A stretch of 64,000 bases of DNA, from the NCBI GenBank assembly GCA_001939145.1, contig LSRX01000538.1:3427-67426 (forward strand). The letters run 5' to 3'. This stretch comes from Symbiodinium microadriaticum. Taxonomy: Eukaryota; Sar; Dinophyceae; Suessiales; Symbiodiniaceae. Made by a program: the position numbers and the translations under genes. Under the pieces are notes generated by a model that was not told the DNA's origin, did no database searches, and saw nothing but the letters and a program-made list of their open reading frames with translations. Below are positions 1 through 13,123 of this stretch, in pieces (positions within the stretch are counted from its first letter, which is position 1; every line of letters starts with the position of its first letter).

Positions 1-48
1 AAACCCTAAAACCCTTACAAACCCTAAAACCCTTATAGACCCTAAACA
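1..48. repeat. Degenerate telomere-type repeat
   Basis: The first 48 bases are imperfect CCCTAAA-type units (aaaccctaaaaccctta repeated). They resemble the plant/alveolate telomere repeat TTTAGGG read on the other strand. The units are interrupted and diverged, so this is more likely an interstitial telomere-like patch than an active chromosome end. Confidence 0.55.
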
Positions 49-483
49 CCACAAGAAAACACCGAGCTTCCCGGCATTCTCCAGCTTCAGGTCCCTGTAG
101 GCAATCCGGCGCTCGTGCAAGTACTCTAAGGCCTCAGCTGGGTAATGTGGGGTCCTTTAAAAACCTACGTAACAAGGGGCCTTAGTAATTGGAATAGGGT
201 TTTGGGGGTTCCTTTTAAGGCCTTTCTTAAGTGTTCTATAAGGGCTACTAGAGGGGTTTGGGGTATAGTAATTAGACTAGGGTTTTGGGGTTGTGCGGAC
301 ATGCGTCAGATGCGAGCGAAGCTTTAGATGTCTTGTGCATCTAGTAAATGGTTTAATCTACTACAACTATGATAAGGAGCCCCAGAACAGTATAGGTAAT
401 TGTTGAGGCCAGGGTTCCATAAGGTTCACTATAAAGCGATCGCGCTGCTACTTTATCAGACCTCTGCATTGAGGTTCCAGAAA

Positions 484-622
484 TGGTTGCAAACCCTAAA
501 CCCCTAAACCCTAAACCCCACACTCTACGCTCTAAACCCAATACCCAATACCCCAAAACCCCTAAGCCTCCAAACCCTAACCCTCTAAATCCTAAACCCG
601 AAACCCGAACTCCTAAACCCTT
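484..622. repeat. Interstitial telomere-like repeat patch
   Basis: About 140 bases of diverged CCCTAAA, CCCCTAAA and CCCGAA units. Units vary from 6 to 9 bases, which fits decay of a once regular telomere-type array. Flanks are unique sequence on both sides. Confidence 0.6.
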
Positions 623-1556
623 CAACCCTGGCGGGGCCATTGACTACTGCTGGCCTTTAACTAGTTCCTCGTGGTCTGCTCCTTGATCATGCAAAGCTGA
701 GTGCAAGACTGGTCGATAGTCTCTTCAACATGCTGGCACCCAGTGACACTGTGGGCATCCACTATGCAATCAGGCGCGTCCCACATCTACGTGAGATGTG
801 TGCTCCGCCAGCAGGTGGCAGAGAATGACCACACAAACCACCAACACAGCCTATCATCCAACCGGCTATGACCCAAAAACGAACCGTGAACCAGAACATT
901 ATGATACCGCTGCTTGTGCTCCTGCTGGAGATGCTCGTGGGGTCCGTGGCTGGTCGCAGTGTTGATGACATTCATCGTGTAGTGAAGTCAGTCATACTCA
1001 GTCATAACCATGTTCGCTACTTACAGTAGTGGCTTGCTACAGTAGCTACGGCTTCCTCTTCATCCAACTGCGGTGCAAGACAAGGACATTCCACTCAAGA
1101 TCGGAAGAAACTAGTGACGCTGGTGCGGCAATCTAAACGCATGGATCCGCCGTTCAGATTTTTCTGCTTGCGAGTGCGCATGCAACCAAAATCAAAGCTG
1201 CGAAACAGCTCGTTACATAATCCCTTTGAGCAGCATCATTTTTGCAGGCATGTGAGAACCCTGCAGGGGCCTCCGACAGTTTGTGGCTTTTAGCAGCTGC
1301 TCAAAGATGACAGAAACTGTCGGTGGCTGTGGCAAAAGGAAGTGCCTCCGAGCAGCTGAGATGGCACATCAATGTGTGCACAGTCCGAACTATTGTTCAC
1401 TTCAGTTTCGACATGTCGCGACGCCATGTCAGGCACCTCCCCTGTGCTCCCGCTTGCAGCGCATGACCAGCAAATCTATTGTACAAGCTGGTCACTGTGC
1501 TGAGCCCAGGTCACTTGGCAAGAACCTCAGCCATCTCATCACTCCATTTGTACACA

Positions 1557-1580
1557 GAGAGAGAGAGAGAGAGAGAGAGG
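1557..1580 (+). repeat. (GA)n microsatellite
   Basis: Short GA dinucleotide run in otherwise gene-free DNA (about 0.65-2.4 kb), where I see no exon I can support. Confidence 0.8.
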
Positions 1581-2469
1581 GACAGAGAGAACTTGCAAGC
1601 TGCCGAAGTAAGTTGCCTCGACGCGGCAAAGTGGAAACAAACTATTTGGGAACCTGGCAGCAGCACATGCAAGAATAATACCGTCGCAACATGTGACTCA
1701 GTCACAACGCGAGTTTGCACACCAGCCTGCTCCATGTCCTGACCGAGTCGCAGAGAAATGTGCAAACTCGCCGACAGGTAGCGTGTGCTGAAAGAGACGG
1801 TTTCTGACTGGCTCGTGGATTCATTTATTGAGACTCCATATACTGCATGTCCGTGTTCACATGTTTGGTAGGCTTGAAGCCTTTAGGTGCTTTGCTCAAT
1901 GGATTGGACAGGGTATTGGGCATTTCCGAGGAGCTTGCGTGGGCGTGGACTCGGCTGCGTCCGCGAGGATGGTGGTCAATTTGCTTGTCGCCCATATCCC
2001 CCACATCACCATTCTTGCGCAACAGTGGCCCTTTGCAGCTTTGCGCACGCAGAAGCTACTTTGCAACTTGCATCCGTCACCAGGTGGCCGCGGCGCCAGC
2101 CTCTCCAAAAGGTCAGTGAAAATACTCGACACTCAGGTTTGCTTCCTAACCGCGACCAACAGGTGATGTCCATGCTATGTGAAGTCCCTGTTGCTGTGTG
2201 ATGCATTCTGCAAGCATCTGTCCCGCATTGCACACAATGGTCACCGGTAGCCGTTCCCGCAATGCTATCTAGGCCCTTTGAGTGTCATGGCTCTTCGCAA
2301 CCAGAGTTGCACGTGTCAGCACAGGACAGTTTCGTGTACAGGAACACAAAGAGCCCACCCCAACTGAAACTTAGGGACATGCAGTGAAGGTATCATAGGA
2401 GTGAAGCGTGGATGCAGTGACATAGTCTGCGTGGTCTGCCAGTACCAGCAACTCGAAGTGCCCGAGTTT

Positions 2470-5400
2470 CCTTGCCAGCTAGTGCTCCATGCTACGAGAC
2501 CACAAGCCTGCCACTTGTTCAGCATAATTTTCTGACCTTGTGCCAGACAGCATGCGCTTCCCTTAACGCTGCGGTTGAAAGCAGCCAGGATTCCGACAGC
2601 AAAGCAAAGCTTCTCGCCGCACTTCTCGGAAGTTCGGGTCTTGAGCTGCCATGAGCTGCATCACCTGTGCAAAATGCCAATATGGCACTTGCGCTCGAAG
2701 CTCGAGTTCTCGGCCAGGCCTTCTCCTTCACTTGCAGCTGAGCCACCTAGTAAGCACTCAAGCTATTGGAAGTTTTTTCGTGCCAGCTTACAGTCCCTGC
2801 CTTCTTTTTGCCAAGAGGGTGAAGAGTCACAAACTCTCCAAGGTCATGACCTCTTGTGACAGAGACATCGCCAGGCTCGCTAAGAGGCTCGAAATGTCAA
2901 AAGGCGAGAACAAAGTTGAGCTCTTTCCTGCTGCATTCGCTGCTTCTCTGAACATGCAGATACTTCCCTTTTTTGAGTTTCTGTTCCTTGGCAAAGGGAA
3001 AAGCAGTTGAGGATTCAGTTCTGGGAGGCTGAGAGGCCACGAAGTCATGGCATGCCTGGCTGCCCCGAAGCGGCTTGTATTCTGTGCAGTCTCGGTGCTA
3101 TCAGTCGCCCTCTGACATCCAACCCGCAGCAAGACGCCAACACTTCCCGCAAGCCCTGGAGCGCGAAGCAATCGAGCACAGCATTGACAGAACCAGGCTC
3201 TACTGTAAGAGGCGAGCATGCCACTGCCAGCGTTGTTGCATCTGTTGACGGGCTTTGCAGCAAGGATGCGAGCATTTTCAGAGCCTGGCGTACCATTCAC
3301 TCAGTAGTTCGTACTCCGGGTAGGGCTCACAATTGGGATTGATGAGACCAGATCAAGGCCGTTCCCAGCAAGAACAAGGCGGAGTGACCCGGAAGTCATT
3401 CGATTCAAACCTCGATTGAGAAACAAACTCCCTCTAATATCTACAGCACATGTCAAAGCGCCCGTTCTTCACAATCAGACGAGAAGCTTCATAACATTCT
3501 CTGCCCAGAACTTGCTGGAGTGAATGAAGCCTCAGAACCAGAGTATGTCGTGGCGCATGAGATGTAACTGCTGGAAGGACAAATTTCGCTTGGGGCGCCC
3601 CATTGAAGCTTGCCGGTCTGCAACTCTCGCTCGTAGCGCTCATAATTGCTCATCTCGCTGACCTGGGAAGCGTATTTTGGAAGCCCCATGGGCTCGGTGC
3701 CAAGTGAAGCCTTCACATTGACACATGGAACTCTGTTAGGCTTAGCCAACCTGCTTCTATCATATATATATATATATGCATATATATATATATATATGTA
3801 CATATATATATATATATATGTATGTGTGTATGTATGTATGTATGTATGTATGTATGTATGTATGTATGTATACACGCGGTTCCATGCGCCTCGGAGCCAA
3901 TCTGTATCGCCATCTCCTGCGAACGGATGCAGGAAGTAGATTTGCATCGTTGAGACAGTGAGACGGCGACAACGAGCTCGCGATCTTACCCTGCTTCTCT
4001 TGGACCCAATCGTGTCTTACCATTTCGCCTTAATGTCGTCGTAGAGTTCGGCATCTCGCCATTTCTCGAACTCTAGCTGCTGCACGGCCTCGTTCGCGCG
4101 AGACATATGGTGCGAAGCAAACTAACACCACTTAAGCCAGTCTCTCATTTTCCGGAATTTTCTACGGCACTGCACCTCCAGAATGCCTTCCTCGACAATG
4201 TCCTCGCACATGCTCTTGTGACCTCGGAGCATGGCCAGCATGACTAGGCAGGCTGTGGCAGGCTTATGCCGTGTCTACTGAGATCCAGGCTGAGGAAGTT
4301 TTTCAGTACAGTCAAGCACAAGCGGACAACCTTTACGACTGTACGATGTTCGACAAGCGAGATATGGTGACCACAGGGATGTTGCAAAGCCTTCTCCACG
4401 CGGCTGTACATTAAGGTCTCCTTCAACTTTTTGATCACGTACATCTCCTTTCGACAAACGTCGCATCTATGCCTTTGCTGCCGACTTGTTACCAAATACA
4501 AACAAAGACAATACCAAGCCTTCCCCATTTTCCGAATGGCTGACATGGATGATTGGTGGAGAAAGCTGCGCACGCCAGGCTGGCCTCGATTCCTCGATAC
4601 TATCCCTGTCATATTGGGCAGCAACCCTTCCTCTGCCGCCCTTTATTGTCCGGACCAATGTTCGAGTGAGTCTGTTTCGGCGAGCAAGCGCCTTAAAATC
4701 AATTCAAATTAAATTGGGGTGAAGCTGTTTATGCAGGTTGCGCGGCATGGTGCAGGCATCATGCTGATCCGTGCACAGGGCGACACCGGCCTTCATCTCG
4801 CTGGTAATTTGCGGATCGAAAGACCTCCAGAAAACATCGCATGGCCGCACTGATCGAAGGCTGCGACTCAATTAAAGCGTCGGTCGAGCAGCAACGCCCA
4901 GATTGCGAAGATGCACCTGAAGATCTAGGCTTCTCCATTTCGACAGCAAGCTGCTGGACATCTACAGCAGTCAAGGACACAGTGCGTTCGTCTCGCTTCC
5001 GGGCAATATTGCCGCGAAACTTTAGTCCAGGTGCAAGCTCATGGTTCGACTGAAGAGGAGACATGGATCGCGTTTCATTACAGTAGATGCGATATGATGC
5101 GATAATGGCATTCGCAGACCTTGCTCACTTCAAAGTTCTAACCGCTGCATGTTAATCTCCGTTGTGCGCCTCACGGACCGCAAGGTTAACGATGGCTCAT
5201 GGATCAAACAGCGATGCTGCACAAACAAGAGCAGGTCGAGTTTCGGGCTGAAAAACTCAGAACACGAAGGGTAACGAAGCAGAGCTGTTCAGGAGTTGAA
5301 TGCTTCCGAGCATCCAGAGTCGGTTCACTTCCAAGCTAGATTCTAGATTCCTGCGGAACCCCTCGCCGGTCTACCAACTTTGTTCATGTTTCGCGGCGCA

Positions 5401-8400
5401 CCTAATCAGCACACGAGCCAGATTGGCTGGCTTAGAATTCAAACTGTAGCTTTGTTTGGCTATTCTCGCAGAGCTTGCCTGTGTTACAGCGCCTATTCCA
5501 ACAGAAACTTGGGTTCGACCCAATGAGCCAGTACGATGTCTCTTTGGCTGGACATCGCTCGGCAATAGCAACATGTGCAATCACATGCAGAGCAGGAGTG
5601 TCCGCAAGCCCGCAAGCAAACGAGCACTTGTTGCGGCCAAAGGAGCTTGTAGAGGTGTGGCGAGGGTGAAGATTTGGGCTGTATCCTGCATTCAAGGAGC
5701 AGGACGTGTAACATCTCCACAAGCCTTCCTCGTTTCCCTAAGGCCTTTAGGCACAGTTCAGTTCCAAACGGCTGAGGCGGAGAGCAATGGAGCGGGGCAG
5801 GCGGGGTCACGGGGGCTGGGCTGAGAAGTGAGTTCGGGCGGTACAGGCAACTTCCGGCAGATCCCAAGAATCAGGAAGTCGCCAGGGCTGTGTTGAGCTG
5901 CCAGGGCGTAACAAAACCCGGCAAACGTCGTCATGTCAGGCCGTTGAGTTGGGGTTGCGATGATGGATGCTATGTGCCGTATCGAGTCCACCGTCCACAG
6001 CACGGCACATCTGCTGAAAGGTTGCAGTCGAAAGATGCACTGCACCGTTGTATTATCTTGTCGATGCTTCTGCGACTCCACGCACGTCCTTAAGAGAGTG
6101 TAAGAAACACTTGACAAGTCCATGCCGAGAAATGTCCAACAAAAAGCTGGAGCCTGAAGATGCGGTCGGGGATTCCTCGCGACTGTCGGCTTGAATGGAA
6201 TTGCACTCCAGCCAATCACTGGCGACTCGACTCCTGCAGAAGACCAAACAAGCTTTCTGTAGACGTCTCCCTTGAGCAAGTTAGTGATTGCCTGCCGGGA
6301 GGTCACGTACAAAGGCTTGCACGCTCAGAATTCAATTGGTGCGGTCTTCACATCGGGAAATGTGCCGCAATGCCTCCAGCTGACCCAATTCTGAGCAAGT
6401 CGTCTTCGAGGAGTCAAGGATCTCGCCCAGAAATTCCTTGACGCTCGCCTGCCACCATGTGACTGCGTGCTATGGCAATTCTGCATGATCATGCTGCCAT
6501 CCTGGACATGTTGCTGTGCATCTCTCTTTCCGGTTCGACTCGATGCCCAGTCGTTGGCAAGTTAGCGCTTGTTCTGACAGAGCAAACATGTGTTCCACAC
6601 ACGTCGCAAGGCCTACCAGACTTTGAGTTTGCTGTCAGTGTGACGAGAGACACCTTTTGGTCATGCGTCTGATGCTCTCGCAAATTGCCTTTGGCCGCTT
6701 GCAGATGTGGTTGTTCTGTGGCCCTGTCGCTGGAAAGTGCAGGAAGGTCGTGCAAGGGTTTCGGCTGACGAAGCTTCCAGGTTATTGGGATCTGGCGTTC
6801 AAGCTTACCTAATCCAATACGTAATTAAGATGTCTGTGGTGTTGAAGAGTGTGATGAACAGCTGGTCTCGGCCACAGAGATCGTAGGCTTGTAATATGTG
6901 CCGGATCTGAAACAGGGCTTCCATGAGTTCAAATTGAGGTTCTTCCCCGTTGGCTTCAAATTGCTTTGTTCGTTTCAGGCATTATCGTTGCGAAACTCCT
7001 GCTGCCAGGCTTTTCGATGGTTTCGCTGTTTCTGGTGTGGCGGTGCTGTCGACTTCAAGCACCAGGGGGTACCTCAAGACGACGGCAAAGTTCAAAATCA
7101 GTATCAGCAGCAATGATCCTACATGTTTTCCAATGGAGCTTCGTCTTAAAGATGTGCCTTAAGTTTGCTAGGCCTTCCACAGACACGGACCAGCAGTCAC
7201 CTCATGCCATGGTCTTTAAGCAAGGTCGCGAGCAAATTCCTCACAGCAGCGAGTGCAGAGAGAGAGGGAGAGACATATTGAAAGACTTCACCACCACAAC
7301 AATCCATGGGCTTGCAAGAATTGGCCGAGTGAACTGCCTCTGTCGCAATATGCGGCACGTGACTCATCACAGCTGAGAGCAGCCATGCCACCTTGCAGTT
7401 CACACATTCACCAAACATGCATGCACAGATCGCATATGATCGATAGTAGGTAACTGATACTGTAACTTGGCGCGGCAGCCTTGTCGGAAGTGTAGTTCTC
7501 CAGTCCCGGCCGCTGGAGCAGCGACAGAAGAGGCTTGTAGATCTGTGCAGCAATGAACAAGTTGCACTAACTGCACTGGAAAACACGAGATTATGCAACA
7601 GCTGTGCAAACAAGAAAGCTGCACGTCTTCGAGGAATAATCCGAATCTTTCTAAACATTCGCAGATACCCGGGCCATGCGCAATCCAAGAAGCATCCCCG
7701 GCCTGTCTCTCGCAGTGACAACAAATCTAAGCTACGAACACAGCAAAGACCGGTGAAGTCTGACAACGAAGCAGTCGGGTCAAGCGTGCGATCTGAAAGC
7801 GCTTCGAGTGGATGTCTATGTGGATTCAAAAACGCCATCTCCGTGCACCCCTGTCAAAGACCTCGATCCGTTGCTTTGTTGCATCCTCGAAGATGGCATA
7901 TCCTTAGCAATTTTGGATACTGGCTGTTCACAGTGGCCACACAACCTTTTGGTACTCTGGGTTTCCGAGCGGCGAAATAACGTTTTGTACCGAATTCCAA
8001 TTTCTGCCAAGTGGCCGCTGCTGTCTTCTCTCAGCATGTCGTAGAACAGGGTCAAGAGCCACTGAATTGGCTTGTCTTCTCCTCAATAGTGTCATTGTCA
8101 AAAGTTGCTTGATGGGTTGAAACGCGACAACTCCCAAGCTCAATCTCAATTTCAGGTTGCCAAGAAGCGAGAACCCATCAACGCCATGCATGCTTGGAGA
8201 ACTTGTATATGCCCTGCCAAGCATGCAGAATAGCGAAGACTCCAAACAAACACCCTCGACTGTGACCTTGCAACACCGCTTGCAGGGCTGTGAGCCTTGA
8301 ATCATGGATTTATTCTTGATGGCCTCAGTCTGCAAACAAAACAGACGGCATCGCGCACGACGAGTAGTGTCATTGATTCCTGGCACCTCCGATTCCCAAG

Positions 8401-9959
8401 TCTGTATCCAGCAATTGGACATGCAAAGACAAGCGATCGTGAAGGAAACGTGGAGTGACGCGTAGGCATAGTGCTCTTCATGCAAACACAACGAGAAAAG
8501 CAACAACGCAGTCACACAATGATTGCCCAGTGCGCTCACTGCAACTGTACGTTCTGAGGACTAAATTCCCCACGACAGTTAAAGCGCTTAGCACGAACCC
8601 ATGATCATAAGGAAGTCGATGTGCACACAAGCTCTGTAACTTCATCATGATATGAACACACCGAATGGCTGAGCGAAGCTCTATCAGAGAAGTGAATGCA
8701 AAGTTCACGTGAAACGAAAAATCGTGGGCCTACCCGTAAGACGTTACACTTCTTTGTTATTGGACTTCCAGCTACGGTCTGCATTCCAAATGAAAGTAGC
8801 ACATTGGAACGAACGCCGACCATGCTGAAAGGAGCGTCTTCCGGTTTAGGGTTCAAGACTCAGGGTTCAGGGTCAAACAAAACACTGAGCCCTTCAACAC
8901 GAGCGCTGGTGCTTTGCACGGCGCTGTCACATTCCCAGACCCGAGTGAAGCCACAGCCCCAGCGGCTAGGGAGCCTGAAGTCAAGGTGACGTTCATGGTG
9001 ACAATACTCCAGATTCCGTGATAGGTGCACATAAAGCACAGACTTCCATGCGTTCTAATCGTATCAATCGGACGAGCTATGGATAAGACATGATAAGACT
9101 ACGACATCAGAAAACTCAAAGACTTAGAGGGGCGTGACCCGACGCGCAAGCAAGTCCCCGTAACTAGCACGAAAGCATCCAGAGGCAGATCACAACACAC
9201 CTAGCAACTTCTGAACTTCTGCCCGCCGTACAAGGCGCTTGCAAATACCCAGCCGAAACACAACAAGGGATTGCATGATGCACTTGGCAACGTCTGCCGG
9301 AAGATGTGCAGTCCATGACATCGATGAGTAGAACGAAGACGCGGTACGAGCCCAAGACGAAGCACAACAACCACAAGTGAGAATAGCAGCACATGTAGAA
9401 CCACGCAGACAGATTAACGTCTTTGAGCTTGCGCAAACAGCGGCACAAAGGATGTTCAAGCCGCGGAAACAAGGAACAAAAACAGCATTGCTGCACCACA
9501 GGTATAAAGTGTAATTTGTCCGAACGTGGCCTAATTCTTCTAGGCAAGCACATGAAGGAAGACGCTCAGCTAGGATCCTACACAAGCAAGCTGAGCCCGC
9601 TCCGGGGCACTGTTGAGGCGCATGCTGGCGCATCTGCTTCAATAAGTTTGAGTATGTGCGCTGAACTCTTCGTGGCCTCCCGAACCGAAGCAGTGCATTG
9701 ACAAATCAGTCAGGTAGGATGATTGGCCACGAGACAGTGAGCAGGTACAACCATGTGCCAGACGGCGCATGCCGTCAAAGACGCGGTACCTCGTAGCTCT
9801 CCCACTCGGGCTTGAAGCTCAAAATGTTGTTGTGGATCTCCGCGGCCTTGGACAGGTCGACGCCTGCGGCGGCATTCAGAAGGGATTGGGGGATGCAACG
9901 AGTTTCGCCCGGCCTCCATCAACTCTATACTTTTCAATGAGGCTCGCAGCCTCCGCCAT
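2470..9959 (-). CDS. V-type proton ATPase subunit H (multi-exon)
   Basis: Regulatory subunit of the peripheral V1 sector, which couples ATP hydrolysis to proton pumping into vacuoles and endosomes. Exons seen on the minus strand: 9959-9914 (start MAEAASLIEKYRVDGG), 9863-9790 (VDLSKAAEIHNNILSFKPEW), about 8050-8016 (YDMLREDSSG), 7903-7858 (YAIFEDATKQRIEVFDR), 7543-7475 (IYKPLLSLLQRPGLENYT), 4470-4391 (VIKKLKETLMYSRVEK), 4330-4277 (VVRLCLTVLKNFLSLD), 4242-4152 (MLAMLRGHKSMCEDIVEEGI), 4095-4023 (EFEKWRDAELYDDIKAKW), 3662-3595 (MSNYERYERELQTGKLQWGA), 3521-3491 (KFWAENVMKL), 3291-3225 (ALKMLASLLQSPSTDATTLA), 2673-2595 (VMQLMAAQDPNFREVRREAL) and 2536-2470 (QKIMLNKWQACGL). The order matches the armadillo-type subunit H fold, including the family signature resembling EYxxELxSGxLxWSPxH followed by KFWxEN. 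The 9913-9864 intron is 50 bases with GC-AG ends and restores frame exactly. Some central exons are not located, and exon edges other than the first two are approximate. Confidence 0.78.
3762..3874. repeat. (AT)n/(TATG)n microsatellite in an intron
   Basis: Compound TA and TATG/TGTA repeat lying in the V-ATPase H intron between the exons at 4095-4023 and 3662-3595. It generates long apparent reading frames of Tyr, Ile, Val and Met that are not genes. Confidence 0.9.
8843..8872. repeat. Short telomere-like motif cluster
   Basis: GGTTTAGGGTTC followed by two GGGTTCA-like units, inside an inferred V-ATPase H intron. Very short and possibly chance. Confidence 0.3.
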
Positions 9960-9980
9960 GGCCTCGAAGCGCAAGGAAAC

Positions 9981-10026
9981 TCCTCCCTCCCTCTCTCTCT
10001 CTCTCTCTCTGTCTCTCTTTCTCTCA
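9981..10026 (+). repeat. (CT)n tract just upstream of the V-ATPase H start codon
   Basis: CT-rich run 22 bases upstream (minus sense) of the V-ATPase H ATG. On the gene's own strand it reads as GA, so it is not a pyrimidine tract for splicing of this gene. Confidence 0.8.
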
Positions 10027-10417
10027 GTCCCAGATAGAAAGAAAGAGTCGCTTCTTCTTTTCCCAGGCTAAAAGGCGAGTTCAGCCCCCGGGCTCTCTCC
10101 CTTCACTTCACTGCGGGGTTCAGGGAGCAGGTCAGGCCCCCGGCACCGCAAGGCGCGCCCCTGTTGAGAGGCTTTGTAGGGGGTTTCAACAGCAAACACC
10201 GTAAAAGAGACATGGTTCCCCGGTATGTGGTGAAGGAAAGGGCAAAGCTGCAAAGACATCGGAAACAATAGACATCAGCACCGGGGTTCCCCTGTCTCCG
10301 TATCGTGCCGTTCCAGGTGGCGGGTTCTCTTCCCCTGCGTCCTGCAAGCCACATGTCAGACTCAGTATGAGGCAGCAGAACTCGGAACAGCATCAAGCAT
10401 GCTCAAATTCCGCACTG

Positions 10418-10419
<2 letters not shown>

Positions 10420-10454
<35 letters not shown>

Positions 10455-10500
10455 CTTGCTTGCATGCCGTTCTCTTGCTTGCTTGCTTGCTTGCTTGCTA
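10420..10500 (+). repeat. (CT)n followed by (CTTG)n microsatellite
   Basis: A CT run passes into CTTG tetramer units, interrupted once by CATGCCGTTCT. Confidence 0.85.
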
Positions 10501-10928
10501 GCGGCTACGAGAGGGCGCACCCGTAGGAACTCCCCCCATGCGCTGCGCGCAGCCGTGTTCCAGGTCTTCTGAGGGTAGCTTTGTTCGCTATCCCCCAGCT
10601 CGGTGTGAAAAGGTTCGCACCACTGGCTGACCGATGAACTCCCCCAAGCAGAAAATGAAAGTCGTACAGGATATTACATGTCACAAGTTGGTCAGGCTAG
10701 TAGAGTGCAGCAAGTCCCCTCTGTACGTTAGGGCTCAGTTCAACTGGGTCCCCCTTTTTGAGGGATAGCTCTCCGTGACGGTTAGAGCAAACGAGGGTGT
10801 CCCCGGAATTCAAGGTATCCCTCCTGAAAAAACAAGGCAAGTGCTTGGCAGGCAGAAACTGACTACGGGGGCTCAGGCTGTATGTCCCCCTTGTTCGCTT
10901 TTATGTGCAGTCCTAGCGAGCACTCAAG

Positions 10929-10931
<3 letters not shown>

Positions 10932-10979
<48 letters not shown>

Positions 10980-11406
10980 NNNNNNNNNNNNNNNNNNNNN
11001 NNNNNNNNNNNNNNNNNNNNNNNNNNNNNNNNNNNNNNNNNNNNNNNNNNNNNNNNNNNNNNNNNNNNNNNNNNNNNNNNNNNNNNNNNNNNNNNNNNNN
11101 NNNNNNNNNNNNNNNNNNNNNNNNNNNNNNNNNNNNNNNNNNNNNNNNNNNNNNNNNNNNNNNNNNNNNNNNNNNNNNNNNNNNNNNNNNNNNNNNNNNN
11201 NNNNNNNNNNNNNNNNNNNNNNNNNNNNNNNNNNNNNNNNNNNNNNNNNNNNNNNNNNNNNNNNNNNNNNNNNNNNNNNNNNNNNNNNNNNNNNNNNNNN
11301 NNNNNNNNNNNNNNNNNNNNNNNNNNNNNNNNNNNNNNNNNNNNNNNNNNNNNNNNNNNNNNNNNNNNNNNNNNNNNNNNNNNNNNNNNNTCTCTCTCTC
11401 TGTCTC

Positions 11407-11455
<49 letters not shown>

Positions 11456-11458
11456 GTC
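10932..11458 (+). repeat. Long (CT)n tract with a 411-base assembly gap
   Basis: CT dinucleotides run into a block of N (10980-11390) and continue on the far side with TCTG variants. The gap is an unresolved microsatellite, so its true length is unknown. Confidence 0.9.
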
Positions 11459-12396
11459 TATCGGTCGGAGGTACAGGCAGCGTCCAGGCCCGCACCAGGT
11501 GCGCGCGTGCGCGCGCCCGCAGTCTGTCTAACACATCTCTGTCCGGTGTTTTCCACCGACAGGCTCGGCTGTACGAGCGAAGAGTGTGCTTGTCCCCCTC
11601 AGCTGGCACGAAACATGTCTAACCGCCTGGGCCATGGTGGACAGGCGGGGATGATTTTTTCTTCGAAAGTAACCAAAGCTCCAAAGGTACGAAACACACG
11701 CAAAGTCGTCCCCCTTCTCAGTTGTCCCGAGACGGTGTCGATTGAAAGCCTGCTAGTTCGGGGTGAGCCTGGAGGTATTCTCCCGACTTGTGGCAACAGT
11801 GAACCCCCCCCGCCTTGGTGCTCTCTCTCCCTGTCGCTCTCTCTCTCCCAGGCATAGGGGCCGGTCAAAGCCAAACCCACCCGAGGTTTTATCGGGCATA
11901 GAGGAGTGACGAAAGAATATAGATCATCATAAGGCTACAACCATAAACTATGAGATGACGAGGACATGATGATCGTATACTCACAGAGACACATGCAGCA
12001 AGATGAAGACATTCACCAGGGCTCCGCGTTTGGCCGCCATGACGTCAGCTGGGCGGGAGATCGTTTCGCCCCTCTGGATAGCTTGCAGCAGCATGGCAGT
12101 TTCTGCCAGGCGTATCCAATGTCTCTCACTTTCTCTCTTTTCTTCTCCGTCCCCCGGGCATAGAAGACGAGTTCAGCCCCCCGGCCTGTTGGCCCTCCAT
12201 GTGTTAGGGCATTGGAGAGGAGTGAACACAAGAAGTGCATGTCGGGGCTTAAGAGGAGCAGATAGTAGTAAAGGAATGTTTTTCGGACATACCCATCAGT
12301 GCAATCTTTGGGACACCTCTTGGATTAAGCTCCCCCCATGCCCAGTGTGCAAAGTATCAGAACATGAGTCCAGAACAACCTACAACTACAATATTG

Positions 12397-12399
12397 TGG

Positions 12400-12457
<58 letters not shown>
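12397..12457 (+). repeat. (CT)n microsatellite
   Basis: CT run with one TCTTCTC interruption. The 11.5-13.1 kb stretch around it has no gene I can support. On the minus strand, the sequences next to the CT tracts at 10050, 11845 and 12150 share a motif ending in GCCTGGG or GCCCGGGG before the GA run. Confidence 0.85.
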
Positions 12458-12460
<3 letters not shown>

Positions 12461-13123
12461 ACAAAGGAAAAGGGCGGTGCTGCCCCTCCCTTTTCGCGCG
12501 AGCGCGCACCCGCAGTTCTTGGGGTGTCCTTTCTCCTCCTCTAGTTTCTCCACAGGAGGCTCCCCCCCTCCCTCGGTTGACTGTTTTGTCATGGGATTGC
12601 AGGGACGCAGCAGACAGAAGCAACAAGAACCAAGCAAGTAAGGCCGCGACCAAACAGCAAACATACTGCTGCGTCCCCCGGCTACGGGTGGGTCCGAAAT
12701 GAAAAAAAGGGTTGAAGGAAAAGCGTGCTTGGTCTCACCCGGTTACATCAAAGGTTTGCGTGATTTCGAATTTGGGCCTTCAAGTTCCCCCGAACTCTAC
12801 CACTGATCACCTATGAAAGGTGTATTGAAAAGAAGCTGGGATTGTAGGCCAGTATGGGCCTGGTGGAATGAGTTTACCTGAGAAGGACTGAGAGGGTGGA
12901 TTTCTCCATCCAGTCCTGTTTAAGGAATTTACACTGGCAGTACGATATGGTACAGAATGCATACCCGCTAAGAGGGATAATGGCTTTCCGGGGTCCCCCT
13001 ATTGCGAAGCAACACAGCAAACACAAACCGTGCAGAACAAGGACTGGGCGGATCCCCCTGTTTTAGCTGGCAAAGTCTAAACTAAAAAGTTTGGTGGGGC
13101 TTGTCACAAGCAAACAGCAAGCT

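Noticed and set aside
3489..3961. ORFs rich in Tyr, Ile and Met on both strands
   Set aside because: Translation of the (AT)n/(TATG)n microsatellite in an intron.
7580..7680. YLRMFRKIRIIPRRRAAFLF as a V-ATPase H exon
   Set aside because: It resembles part of subunit H, but the exon at 7543-7475 fits the same place better with clean splice signals.
10775..11857. Long ORFs across the N block
   Set aside because: Made of Leu-Ser or Glu-Arg dipeptides from (CT)n plus unknown bases.
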